A DNA stretch of 5,253 nucleotides from Pseudomonadota bacterium (GTDB taxonomy: Bacteria > Pseudomonadota > Gammaproteobacteria > GCA-001735895): NCBI GenBank assembly GCA_022545625.1, contig JACZQS010000198.1, positions 1 through 5,253 on the forward strand. The letters run 5' to 3'. Below are positions 1 to 4,938 of this stretch, in pieces. The position numbers and the translations under genes are program-made. Each line of letters starts with the position of its first letter. The first letter of the stretch is position 1. Under the pieces are notes generated by a model. The model had not been told where the DNA came from. It worked only from the letters and a program-made list of their open reading frames with translations, and did no database searches.

Positions 1-558
1 GAGCCTGTAGTCCTGGATTACGCCATATCCTTGTTCGTACATATAACCCAGGTTGGATGGGGCATAGATATCCCCCTGTTCGGCAGCCCGGCTGAACCAC
101 TTGTTCGCGGTCTTGTAGTCCTGGGTGACACCGTATCCATCGACATACATCATTGCCAGATTGTAGTGGGCTTTGGTATGCCCCTGCGCAACAGCCTTCT
201 TATACAAATTGATCGCGACCTTATAGTCCCTGGTGACACCCTTTCCCTTTTGGTACATCAATGCCAAATTATACTGGGAGCCGACATGTCCTTGTTCAGC
301 GGCTAACTGGTACCATTTGGCCGCAGTCTTGTCGGACTGTTTGACCCCTTTTCCATAGTCGTGCATCCAGCCCATATTGAACTGGGCATCAACCATGCCC
401 TGTTCGGCAAGTGGCTTAAATTGCTTCATCGCGTTTGCGTAGTCTCCCCTCATCACGGCATCCAAACCTTTCGCAAAGTCAGCAAAGACAGGAGTACTAA
501 ACAGGAGGAATATTAGAACGGGAAAGGCGGGGATTCCTTTCATCCAGCCATGATGCAT
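1..558 (-). CDS. Secreted Sel1-repeat (SLR) protein, 3' end outside window
   Basis: 186 codons read from an ATG at 558 to the window edge with no stop, so the C-terminus is missing. Residues 1-26 form a signal peptide: a short start with one Lys, a hydrophobic core rich in Phe, Leu and Val, and a likely cleavage after PVFA (residue 26). Residues 39-182 are four consecutive 36-residue Sel1 repeats (39-74, 75-110, 111-146, 147-182) with the family pattern A..W/Y..AA.QG...A.YNL..MY..G.GV, and a fifth repeat begins at DYRL. Sel1 repeats form TPR-like alpha-solenoids that serve as protein-interaction scaffolds; here the signal peptide places the protein in the periplasm or outside the cell. AGGAG lies 7 nt before this ATG, which favours it over the in-frame ATG at 543. 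The partner is unknown. The family is certain, the role is not. Confidence 0.95.
   Translation of the reverse strand, partial: MHHGWMKGIPAFPVLIFLLFSTPVFADFAKGLDAVMRGDYANAMKQFKPLAEQGMVDAQFNMGWMHDYGKGVKQSDKTAAKWYQLAAEQGHVGSQYNLALMYQKGKGVTRDYKVAINLYKKAVAQGHTKAHYNLAMMYVDGYGVTQDYKTANKWFSRAAEQGDIYAPSNLGYMYEQGYGVIQDYRL
13..444 (-). repeat. Four tandem 108-bp units encoding Sel1 repeats
   Basis: The coding sequence has an exact 108-bp (36-codon) period over four units with no indels. The units have diverged at DNA level but keep the GAC TAC/TAT start (DY) in units 1, 3 and 4 and the QG and G.GV positions in all. This is normal protein-repeat architecture, not a satellite. Confidence 0.85.
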
Positions 559-565
559 GGCATTT

Positions 566-570
566 CTCCT
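566..570 (-). promoter_or_regulatory. Ribosome binding site of the Sel1 gene
   Basis: AGGAG on the minus strand, preceded by AAA, 7 nt before the ATG at 558. It decides the start in favour of 558. Confidence 0.8.
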
Positions 571-587
571 TTCTTGGGAATCAACAA

Positions 588-644
588 AACACATTATATA
601 GTGTTAATCCCACAGTTCAAGCACAACCTATTGTGTTTCAACAC
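588..644. promoter_or_regulatory. Cluster of small palindromes over the Sel1 promoter
   Basis: Three short dyads sit in 57 bp. AACAC/GTGTT flanks the -10 box (588-592 and 601-605), CACAA/TTGTG lies at 622-626 and 631-635, and GTGTT-TC-AACAC at 633-644. The first covers the -10 element and the other two lie just upstream of the -35, which is where a repressor or activator would bind. No known regulator motif is recognised, and short AT-rich dyads also arise by chance. Confidence 0.3.
593..620 (-). promoter_or_regulatory. Sigma-70 promoter of the Sel1 gene
   Basis: On the minus strand, TTGAAC (620-615) and a perfect TATAAT (598-593) are separated by 16 bp. Transcription would start near 586, giving a 5' leader of about 28 nt ahead of the ribosome binding site. 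The -10 box is a full consensus match and -35 matches at four of six positions. This is the clearest promoter in the window. Confidence 0.75.
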
Positions 645-867
645 CATTTTCTACCTGATCCCTTAGTCTTCATCAGGCTATCAATATGGAACCGCGTGTA
701 GGCGCAGTGTTGCACTGGATGTAATCCTGCGCCAGGTTGAGGGCGGTGTTCAAGTCAGCGCGATCGATCCCGTATCCTCGTGTCGGTGCCGAAGGCGGAC
801 CCGTCCGATTCCGCCCCTGGCACCATTCACCTGCCTTACACGCAGTCGCCTGACCAGTGATGACTAA
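645..867. other. Intergenic region without a confident gene
   Basis: No ORF with a normal start and ribosome binding site is seen on either strand. A weak stem CCTGAT/ATCAGG (654-659 and 672-677) has no T-run on either side. The only coding-like signal is the minus-strand frame described at 673-873. Confidence 0.5.
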
Positions 868-873
868 GATCCA
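673..873 (-). other. Start-less coding-like frame, possible gene remnant
   Basis: On the minus strand a frame stays open for 66 codons from the TGG at 873 to the TGA at 675-673, and continues upstream to a TGA near 970 without any ATG, GTG or TTG. The reading starts with a hydrophobic stretch (WILVITGQATA), then a cysteine-bearing segment (CKAGEWCQG), a Pro/Thr-rich linker and an amphipathic run (DRADLNTALNLAQDYIQC). It could be a secreted small protein that lost its start, or chance. I do not recognise the family. Confidence 0.2.
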
Positions 874-1095
874 CAGCTTATAATGTGGGATATTCGGCGT
901 CGCATCGATGTGAGCGGGTTTCCCGACAGAAGAATTGTGATCAGTTTTATGTTCCAGGATATGCCATCATACAAACGGGTCTACTGGCTGGTTGCCGAGC
1001 GCGGCGGACTCGACCTGTGCACCAAGTACCCCGGTCTTGATATCGACCTGGCTTTGGTAACCACCTCAAAGGCTCTCAGGGATAGCTTGTCCTGA
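868..1095 (+). pseudogene. Fragment of an HxlR-type regulator, C-terminal SCP2-like domain
   Basis: The frame is open from just after a TAA (865-867) to a TGA (1093-1095). It reads DPQLIMWDIRRRID, then a FPDRR turn, YWLVAER, DLCTKYPG and DIDLALVTTSKALRD. This pattern (MWDxRRRID ... WWLV ... VDLCxKxPGxxVDL ... LRxxW) is what I recall for the C-terminal, SCP2-like part of winged-helix HxlR regulators of about 220 residues. The whole DNA-binding half is absent upstream, and homology stops at LRD, after which only SLS and a stop follow; the usual continuation (W-x-G and a helical end) is missing. Both ends are therefore lost, so this is a remnant. The ATG at 883 is internal to the homology and is not a real start. 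Family assignment is from memory of the motif. Confidence 0.6.
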
Positions 1096-1102
1096 AAGAG
1101 CC
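1071..1102. terminator. Bulged hairpin at the end of the HxlR remnant, possible weak terminator
   Basis: GGCTCT-CAGG (1071-1080), a 10-nt loop, then CCTG (1091-1094), an AA bulge and AGAGCC (1097-1102) form a 10-bp stem with one bulge. Read on the minus strand it starts 8 nt after the stop of the 87-codon gene and is followed by TTTGAGG, so it could end that transcript, although the U-tract is poor. Its left arm coincides with the last codons of the HxlR homology. Confidence 0.35.
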
Positions 1103-1110
1103 GATCAGGA

Positions 1111-1374
1111 CTAGGATTTACTTTTGCGGGGTTTTTTAGCGGTTTTATCTGCCTTGCTGCGAACTAGAACCAGTTTCGATTCAAGGTTTGTTATCTCCTG
1201 GTTCAGATAACTAGAGCGTTGCGTAAACAGATTATCTTTCTTCAGTTTGCTGGCCATGTCCCTCGATTTTATTATCGATCTAACCAGCTTGGTTTCGTCT
1301 ATCGCGAGAGCCATGCATGATAGTACGCGTTCTGTAGACGTTGGCGCGATTTGAGGGAATGCGTTCGTAATCAT
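1111..1374 (-). CDS. Small basic hypothetical protein (87 aa)
   Basis: An ATG at 1374 opens 87 codons ending with TAG at 1113-1111; an in-frame TAA lies 5 codons upstream, so this is the longest possible form. The product has no signal peptide or membrane segment. The middle and C-terminal half is helical and charged, with a possible short coiled coil (SYLNQEITNLESKLVLVRS, residues about 55-73) and a strongly basic tail (KADKTAKKPRKSKS) of the kind that binds nucleic acid or acidic surfaces. No family is recognised. The ribosome binding site is poor: AAAGG is about 15 nt from the ATG. Internal codon use looks protein-like, and no better ORF overlaps it. It is divergent from the small membrane protein gene, with a very AT-rich stretch between. 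Confidence 0.5.
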   Translation of the reverse strand: MITNAFPQIAPTSTERVLSCMALAIDETKLVRSIIKSRDMASKLKKDNLFTQRSSYLNQEITNLESKLVLVRSKADKTAKKPRKSKS

Positions 1375-1455
1375 TTTAGTGAAATATTTACCTTTTGTTA
1401 TATTAAGTGTAGTTGAAACCTTTATATTTACCGTAATTCATTTTAATCAGTAAAA
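1375..1455. promoter_or_regulatory. AT-rich divergent intergenic stretch, likely promoter region
   Basis: About 80 bp that are markedly more AT-rich than their surroundings separate the minus-strand 87-codon gene from the plus-strand membrane protein gene. -10-like boxes exist on the minus strand (TATAAC at 1403-1398 and TATAAA at 1426-1421), but neither has a good -35 at the right distance. I would not name an exact promoter. Confidence 0.25.
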
Positions 1456-1492
1456 TTGCGCGTCCCAGACACTCGTAGATTTTCAACCCACG

Positions 1493-1723
1493 TTGTGGCT
1501 CCTTTTGGCCGGGGTAATCTTAATCTTGAATTTTCCGATGTACCTTTTCCTGACCGGCGTCAGCCTGTTGTTGTTGATCATCGGCCTGTTCTGGCTGAAA
1601 GACTATCTACAAAATCCGTTGCTCGCCCGTATCGCCTATTCCGGACTGGCTGCTCGCCTGGCGGTGATTGGCGGTGTCTTTGTCCTGCTGGGGTTGTTAC
1701 TGATGATGTCGGAATTAGCCTGA
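1493..1723 (+). CDS. Small integral membrane protein, unknown function
   Basis: 76 codons from a TTG at 1493 to a TGA at 1721-1723. The product is almost entirely hydrophobic: residues 2-36 (long Leu/Ile/Val/Phe runs, enough for two closely packed helices), a short polar link with KDYLQNP (about 36-42) and Arg 46 and Arg 55, then a helix at about 56-73. The frame is open back to a TAA at 1451-1453 but offers no ATG or GTG, and no ribosome binding site precedes the TTG. The true start may therefore differ, or the gene may have lost its 5' end. I do not recognise the family. The distribution of charged and hydrophobic residues argues for real protein rather than chance. Confidence 0.5.
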   Translation: MWLLLAGVILILNFPMYLFLTGVSLLLLIIGLFWLKDYLQNPLLARIAYSGLAARLAVIGGVFVLLGLLLMMSELA

Positions 1724-1734
1724 CGCTAGCCTGC

Positions 1735-1872
1735 ATGGCGGGTATTTATAGTTTGCTCCCGGTGGTTTTCTTCACCGATTTATGGCGCCGGGCGTCAGCG
1801 TTATCGACATCGGTGCCGACGTGGACTATAGTGCCCCTGATAGCCGCCCCTGGCTATATTATCAAGGATTGA
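1735..1872 (+). other. Doubtful 45-codon hydrophobic ORF
   Basis: ATG at 1735, stop TGA at 1870-1872. It contains a hydrophobic stretch near the start (YSLLPVVFFTDLW) and another near the end (WTIVPLIAAPGYII). It begins 11 nt after the stop of the small membrane protein, in another frame, and lacks a ribosome binding site. It could be a translated partner, a frame-shifted tail of a once longer membrane gene, or chance. Confidence 0.2.
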
Positions 1873-1895
1873 TGAGTAACTTGATTTTGAATTGT

Positions 1896-1922
1896 GAGGA
1901 CCCCCTAACAGGGGCTGTCCTC
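1896..1922. repeat. Strong bulged hairpin
   Basis: GAGGAC-CCCC (1896-1905), loop TAACA, GGGG (1911-1914), CT bulge, GTCCTC (1917-1922): ten GC-rich base pairs with a single two-base bulge and a five-base loop. No T-run follows directly; the next one, seven Ts at 1950-1956, is about 27 nt downstream. It could be a terminator upstream of the phosphate operon, a REP-like dispersed hairpin, or a structured RNA element. Confidence 0.5.
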
Positions 1923-2029
1923 GACTCAGGCAATCGGGGCAGGTCTGTATTTTTTTATTCCCAGCCTTTACGGTACGCCCAGTATCGTATCGAGTGATTT
2001 GAGAAACTATTATATGTCAATAACTAAGC

Positions 2030-2074
2030 TTGCGATATTAAAGTCACGTCGCAATTGTTTGCTATAGCGAATTG
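2030..2074. promoter_or_regulatory. Nested dyads before the DUF47-pit operon
   Basis: TTGCGA (2030-2035) and TCGCAA (2049-2054) form a perfect inverted repeat with 13 bp between. Directly after, CAATT (2052-2056) and AATTG (2070-2074) flank the perfect palindrome GCTATAGC (2061-2068), ending 3 nt before the ATG. The second dyad would place a hairpin over the translation start region, where no Shine-Dalgarno sequence is visible. It could be an operator or a translational control element. TATAGC at 2063-2068 could be a -10 box but lacks a good -35. No good Pho box is seen. Confidence 0.35.
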
Positions 2075-2077
2075 CCC

Positions 2078-2749
2078 ATGCGATTTTCCTTATCCCCTAA
2101 AAAAATTACCCTGTTCAATAAAACCCGTATCCTGGAACGTCAAATCGACGAATTTTTCGACAAGGTGGCGGAAGCGGGACTGGTTTTCAGCCACGCCCTG
2201 AAAATGTACCTGGCTGTCGGGGTTTGCGATGAGTTCGATGCGCTTCTGAATCAGGAGTCTGACATCGAGGGCAAGGCTGATAATCTACGCCGGAACATAG
2301 AAATGGAGCTTTATGCACAGACCCTGATTCCGGATTTGCGCGGCGATGTACTGCGCCTGCTGGAGGACATGGATAAACTGATTAATATGTATGAGGGCAA
2401 TTTACATCGTATTTCCATTCAACAGCCCGATGTGCCGGAGCAATTTCACGCCGGGTACCTTGAACTCACAGGCACCGCGGTGACCTGTGTGGAATTGGTA
2501 GTGATGGCGGCACGTAGTTTTTTCCGCGACATAAATTCAGTGCGCGACCACAACGCCAAGGTCATCTTTCACGAGACCGAGGCGGACAAGTTAAGTTCCA
2601 AACTGCAGCGTGCAATATTCACATCCGATCTGTCGCTGGAACGCAAGATGCACTTGCGATACTTTGTCGAACGCATTGACGACCTGGCGAATGCTGCCGA
2701 AGACGTGGCGGACACCCTGGCAATTTACGCGATAAAACGGCGCGTATAG
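2078..2749 (+). CDS. DUF47 / PhoU-like phosphate transport regulator
   Basis: 223 codons from the ATG at 2078; a TTG two codons earlier (2072) is possible but less likely. This is the DUF47 family (COG1392, distant PhoU homologues, usually 205-230 residues), so the gene is full length. The fold is two bundles of three helices. Visible family marks are an acidic segment ESDIEGKADNLRR (about residues 60-72), HETEADKL (165-172) and the signature ERIDDLANAAEDVAD (198-212); these Glu/Asp-rich helices bind metal in PhoU. There is no signal peptide or membrane span, so it is cytoplasmic. It lies 80 bp upstream of the phosphate permease on the same strand, the common orfA-pit arrangement, and is presumed to modulate Pit activity. 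That role is known for the pairing in general; here it is inferred. Confidence 0.9.
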   Translation: MRFSLSPKKITLFNKTRILERQIDEFFDKVAEAGLVFSHALKMYLAVGVCDEFDALLNQESDIEGKADNLRRNIEMELYAQTLIPDLRGDVLRLLEDMDKLINMYEGNLHRISIQQPDVPEQFHAGYLELTGTAVTCVELVVMAARSFFRDINSVRDHNAKVIFHETEADKLSSKLQRAIFTSDLSLERKMHLRYFVERIDDLANAAEDVADTLAIYAIKRRV

Positions 2750-2765
2750 GTGGTGGTGTCGATTT

Positions 2766-2797
2766 CTCGCGGGTACCATTGTAGTCGACGTACCGAG
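2766..2797. repeat. Intercistronic hairpin between DUF47 and pit genes
   Basis: GGTAC (2772-2776) pairs with GTACC (2790-2794) around a 13-nt loop. CTC (2766-2768) can extend the stem with GAG (2795-2797) after a three-base bulge. There is no T-run, so it is not a terminator. It might trim or stabilise the operon message; stability is modest. Confidence 0.25.
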
Positions 2798-2829
2798 CGA
2801 CCAACCCTCGCCAGCGCGGGTTAAACGGC

Positions 2830-4314
2830 GTGGATCTTACCGTATTAATCCTGTTGGGCAGTGGCCTGTTCCTGGGCTGGTCTCTTGGCGCCAACGACGC
2901 CGCCAACGTGTTTGGCACTGCGGTAGGCACTCGCATGGTAAGTTTTGGCACTGCTGCAGTAGTATGCGGGGTATTCGTGATACTGGGAGCCGTGATCAGC
3001 GGTGCCGGTGCAGCAAATACGCTCGGTAAGCTCGGCTCTATCGATGCTATCGCCGGATCATTCATGGCGGCGTTAGCCGCGGCGGTGACAGTGTACGGCA
3101 TGACACGTTCGGGTTTACCCGTATCGACCAGCCAGGCGATCGTCGGCGCGATCATCGGCTGGAACCTGTTCAGCGATGCGGTGACCGATACCCAGGCGCT
3201 GGCTAAAATTCTGTTTACCTGGATGGTTTCGCCGATATTGGCGGGCCTCATCGCGGTGTTGCTTTTCAAGTTAACCGAATGGGTATTGAACAGGGCGCAT
3301 TTGCATTTACTGCGCCTGGATGCCTATACGCGATTCGCGCTGATAGGTGCCGGGGCGTTCGGCGCTTACAGCCTGGGCGCCAACAACATCGCCAACGTGA
3401 TGGGAGTGTTTGTACCGGTGAGTCCATTCACTGATTTTGCACTCACCGAGCAATTTACTCTCACTTCAGTGCAGCAATTGTTTTTGCTCGGCAGTATCGC
3501 GATCGCACTGGGTGTCTTTACCTACTCGAAGCGCGTGATGCTGACGGTGGGCAACGAATTGATGCCGATGTCACCGATTAACGCCTGGGTAGTAGTGGTG
3601 GCGCATTCGATCGTGCTCTTTTTGTTTGCCTCGCAGGGACTGGAACACACTCTCGCAGAGGCCGGCTTGCCAACCATTCCGCTGGTGCCAGTATCGAGTT
3701 CGCAGGCGGTGATCGGCGCGGTTATCGGTCTTGGCCTTCTAAAGGGTGGGCGCAATGTGCGCTGGAGCGTGCTGGTCCAAATCGGAACCGGCTGGGTAGT
3801 AACGCCGTTCCTGGCGGCGGCCCTGTGTTTTGTCGGGCTATTTTTTCTGCAGAACGTGTTCGACCAGCAGGTTTACAAGCCCCTGCGCTTTGAACTGACT
3901 CCACAAGTGGCTTTACGCATGAGCGCGCGAGGTGTGCCGCAGGTGGCTTACGCGGACCTTATCGGCCGCTCTTACGAGTCCAGCGGCGCCCTGCTGGATG
4001 ACTTGACCAGGCATACGCTATTAACCGGGAAACAGGTCCGCATAGCTATCGATCAGGCTAAAATACAACCTCTCGAGATCACCCGGTTTAAATTGGCCAG
4101 CACCGATTTCAGCCGCCTGAACGAGGCTCAGCGCATCGCGTTGCAGCTACTGGAGGGACAGCAATATCAATACGCCTGGGAACTTGCCGATGCGCTATCG
4201 GCACTTTCCCCGCAATGGACTCCGCGGCCCGCGGCAGCGGTAAATCGGAGTTTTAACAAACGCCTGGAAGAAGATTTCGCCTACCTGGTGAGAACCTTCG
4301 AAATTTCTCGTTAG
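2830..4314 (+). CDS. pit: PHO4-family inorganic phosphate permease with long C-terminal extension
   Basis: 494 codons from a GTG at 2830; no ATG gives a full first helix, and the homology begins at once. The protein is an inner-membrane phosphate:cation symporter (Pit/PiT family), low-affinity uptake. The inverted repeat of the family is plain: GANDAANVFGTAVGTR (20-35) with PVSTSQAIVGAIIG (97-110), and GANNIANVMGVF (183-194) with PVSSSQAVIGAVIG (287-300). About ten hydrophobic helices fall within residues 1-340. Two points stand out. The Asp of the first GAND (residue 23) is Asn in the second copy (residue 186). After the last helix comes a soluble tail of about 150 residues (345-494), predicted mainly helical, whereas Escherichia coli PitA carries its hydrophilic insert in the middle. 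It is co-directional with the DUF47 gene 80 bp upstream and converges on the 4342-4938 gene. The ribosome binding site is weak. Confidence 0.93.
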   Translation: MDLTVLILLGSGLFLGWSLGANDAANVFGTAVGTRMVSFGTAAVVCGVFVILGAVISGAGAANTLGKLGSIDAIAGSFMAALAAAVTVYGMTRSGLPVSTSQAIVGAIIGWNLFSDAVTDTQALAKILFTWMVSPILAGLIAVLLFKLTEWVLNRAHLHLLRLDAYTRFALIGAGAFGAYSLGANNIANVMGVFVPVSPFTDFALTEQFTLTSVQQLFLLGSIAIALGVFTYSKRVMLTVGNELMPMSPINAWVVVVAHSIVLFLFASQGLEHTLAEAGLPTIPLVPVSSSQAVIGAVIGLGLLKGGRNVRWSVLVQIGTGWVVTPFLAAALCFVGLFFLQNVFDQQVYKPLRFELTPQVALRMSARGVPQVAYADLIGRSYESSGALLDDLTRHTLLTGKQVRIAIDQAKIQPLEITRFKLASTDFSRLNEAQRIALQLLEGQQYQYAWELADALSALSPQWTPRPAAAVNRSFNKRLEEDFAYLVRTFEISR

Positions 4315-4341
4315 CACTGGTATTGGCAGTTTAAGTGTTCG

Positions 4342-4938
4342 CTACCGGGTTGATTGATAGGTCAACATCAGGTCGCAGATGGAACCTTCCTTCTGCGAAC
4401 GTCCAACGATTCCGCTGATTCCAAAATCTCGCCCCGGCTTAAGTCCTGCAACAACTTCTTTCGGTACTCCGTCCAGGGCCAGCAATATCTCTATATCAGA
4501 TAATTGATGAGTTAATGTTACCAGGCGCGTATCTGGCTTCGAGGGCCTGGATTCGATCGTATCTATTTTTGCGCTGCCTACCAGTAATGCCCCTAGTATC
4601 GACTCTGCGTAATAATTGAATCCCACCCGGGTATAGTTCTTACATTGACTGGCTACGTCGGCTAAATTTACGGTGATTGACGCTTGCTCACGATCTCCCT
4701 GGGGAATTTGGCTGGGGGTATCTGTCAAACTGGCAACGCTTGATTCCTGCTCGCTTTTCTTGACAGGAGATTGTTTTGCGATGGTTGCCGATTTGACAGC
4801 GCCTACGGGTGCTTTCACAACTGAATCGCAGCGGCGAGATCGTCGAGATTTATAAAAAATGGTTCTCGAGCTTTGGCAAGAAACCGCCGGTCGCGCTGGA
4901 GGTGCTATACCAGCTGAATTCAACGCCCCCGTAGGCAC
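4342..4938 (-). CDS. Hypothetical protein, probably 5'-truncated
   Basis: The frame runs from a GTG at 4938 to a stop at 4344-4342 (198 codons) with no ATG until residue 191 and no ribosome binding site. Residues 1-47 are antisense to a remnant of an amino-acid binding protein and are unlikely to be genuine. Residues about 48-86 are low-complexity, polar and Lys/Ser/Gln-rich, like a linker. Residues 87-198 look like a real domain: ASITVNLADVASQCKNYTRV, GFNYYAESILGALLVGS, then alternating strands and KEVVAGLKPGRDFGIS. I do not recognise it. The linker-plus-domain layout would fit a periplasmic or lipoprotein whose signal sequence has been lost, but that is inference. GTG at 4818 (residue 41) is an alternative start, also without a ribosome binding site. 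It converges with pit, 27 bp between stops, with no clear terminator between. Confidence 0.5.
   Translation of the reverse strand: MPTGALNSAGIAPPARPAVSCQSSRTIFYKSRRSRRCDSVVKAPVGAVKSATIAKQSPVKKSEQESSVASLTDTPSQIPQGDREQASITVNLADVASQCKNYTRVGFNYYAESILGALLVGSAKIDTIESRPSKPDTRLVTLTHQLSDIEILLALDGVPKEVVAGLKPGRDFGISGIVGRSQKEGSICDLMLTYQSTR
4797..4934 (+). pseudogene. C-terminal stub of an amino-acid ABC transporter substrate-binding protein
   Basis: Between TGA (4794-4796) and TAG (4932-4934) one frame reads VLSQLNRSGEIVEIYKKWFS, then FGKKPPVALEVLYQLNSTP. The pattern L..L..SGEI..IY.KWF followed by a short Pro-containing tail is the hallmark of the C-terminus of family-3 periplasmic binding proteins (SBP_bac_3, amino-acid uptake such as Glu/Asp/Gln types). 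Only about 40 of the usual 250-300 residues are present, upstream sequence in every plus frame is unrelated, and no start codon or ribosome binding site is visible. It is therefore a stub left by deletion or rearrangement. The end matches where the family normally stops, so the 3' end is original and the break lies near 4800-4810. Confidence 0.7.
4801..4936. repeat. Short inverted repeat bracketing the binding-protein stub
   Basis: GCCTACGGGTGC (4801-4812) and GCCCCCGTAGGC (4925-4936) are inverted copies matching at 11 of 12 positions, 112 bp apart. The left arm lies at the point where homology of the stub starts, the right arm covers its stop codon. This might be a trace of the event that deposited or trimmed the stub, or a coincidence. 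Confidence 0.4.

Larger units (their letters stand above)
1724..2077. other. Region without a confident gene ahead of the phosphate operon
   Basis: Two overlapping frames are open here but neither has a ribosome binding site: 1735-1872 (45 codons, with two hydrophobic segments around LLPVVFF and IVPLIAAPGY) and 1782-1997 (71 codons, no recognisable features). The first might be a scrap of a membrane protein. Otherwise the stretch holds the hairpin at 1896-1922, a T-rich run at 1950-1956 and the dyads before the DUF47 start. Confidence 0.4.

Noticed and set aside
31..306. Plus-strand ORF of 91 codons at the window start
   Set aside because: It is the complement of the Sel1 repeats and shows their 36-codon period as an artefact; the minus strand has signal peptide, promoter and ribosome binding site.
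1456..1723. Plus-strand frame starting at TTG 1456 and overlapping the small membrane protein
   Set aside because: This part is Arg/Pro-rich and without pattern, while the overlapping frame at 1493 gives coherent membrane helices.
1782..1997. 71-codon plus-strand ORF
   Set aside because: It has no ribosome binding site and reads straight through the strong hairpin at 1896-1922; no recognisable features.
1998..2077. Pho box upstream of the DUF47-pit operon
   Set aside because: Only a lone TGTCA (2015-2019) is present; the second CTGTCA-type half at 11-bp spacing is missing.
2591..3269. Minus-strand ORFs (62 and 216 codons) across the DUF47-pit junction
   Set aside because: Both are antisense to clearly conserved coding sequence and have Pro/Ala/Arg-rich composition typical of shadow frames.
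3522..3904. Minus-strand ORFs of 77 and 60 codons inside pit
   Set aside because: Antisense to conserved Pit helices and the second PVSSSQA motif; no ribosome binding sites or family features.
4673..4855. 60-codon plus-strand ORF
   Set aside because: Antisense to the 4342-4938 gene and in a different frame from the binding-protein stub, so it is a shadow.
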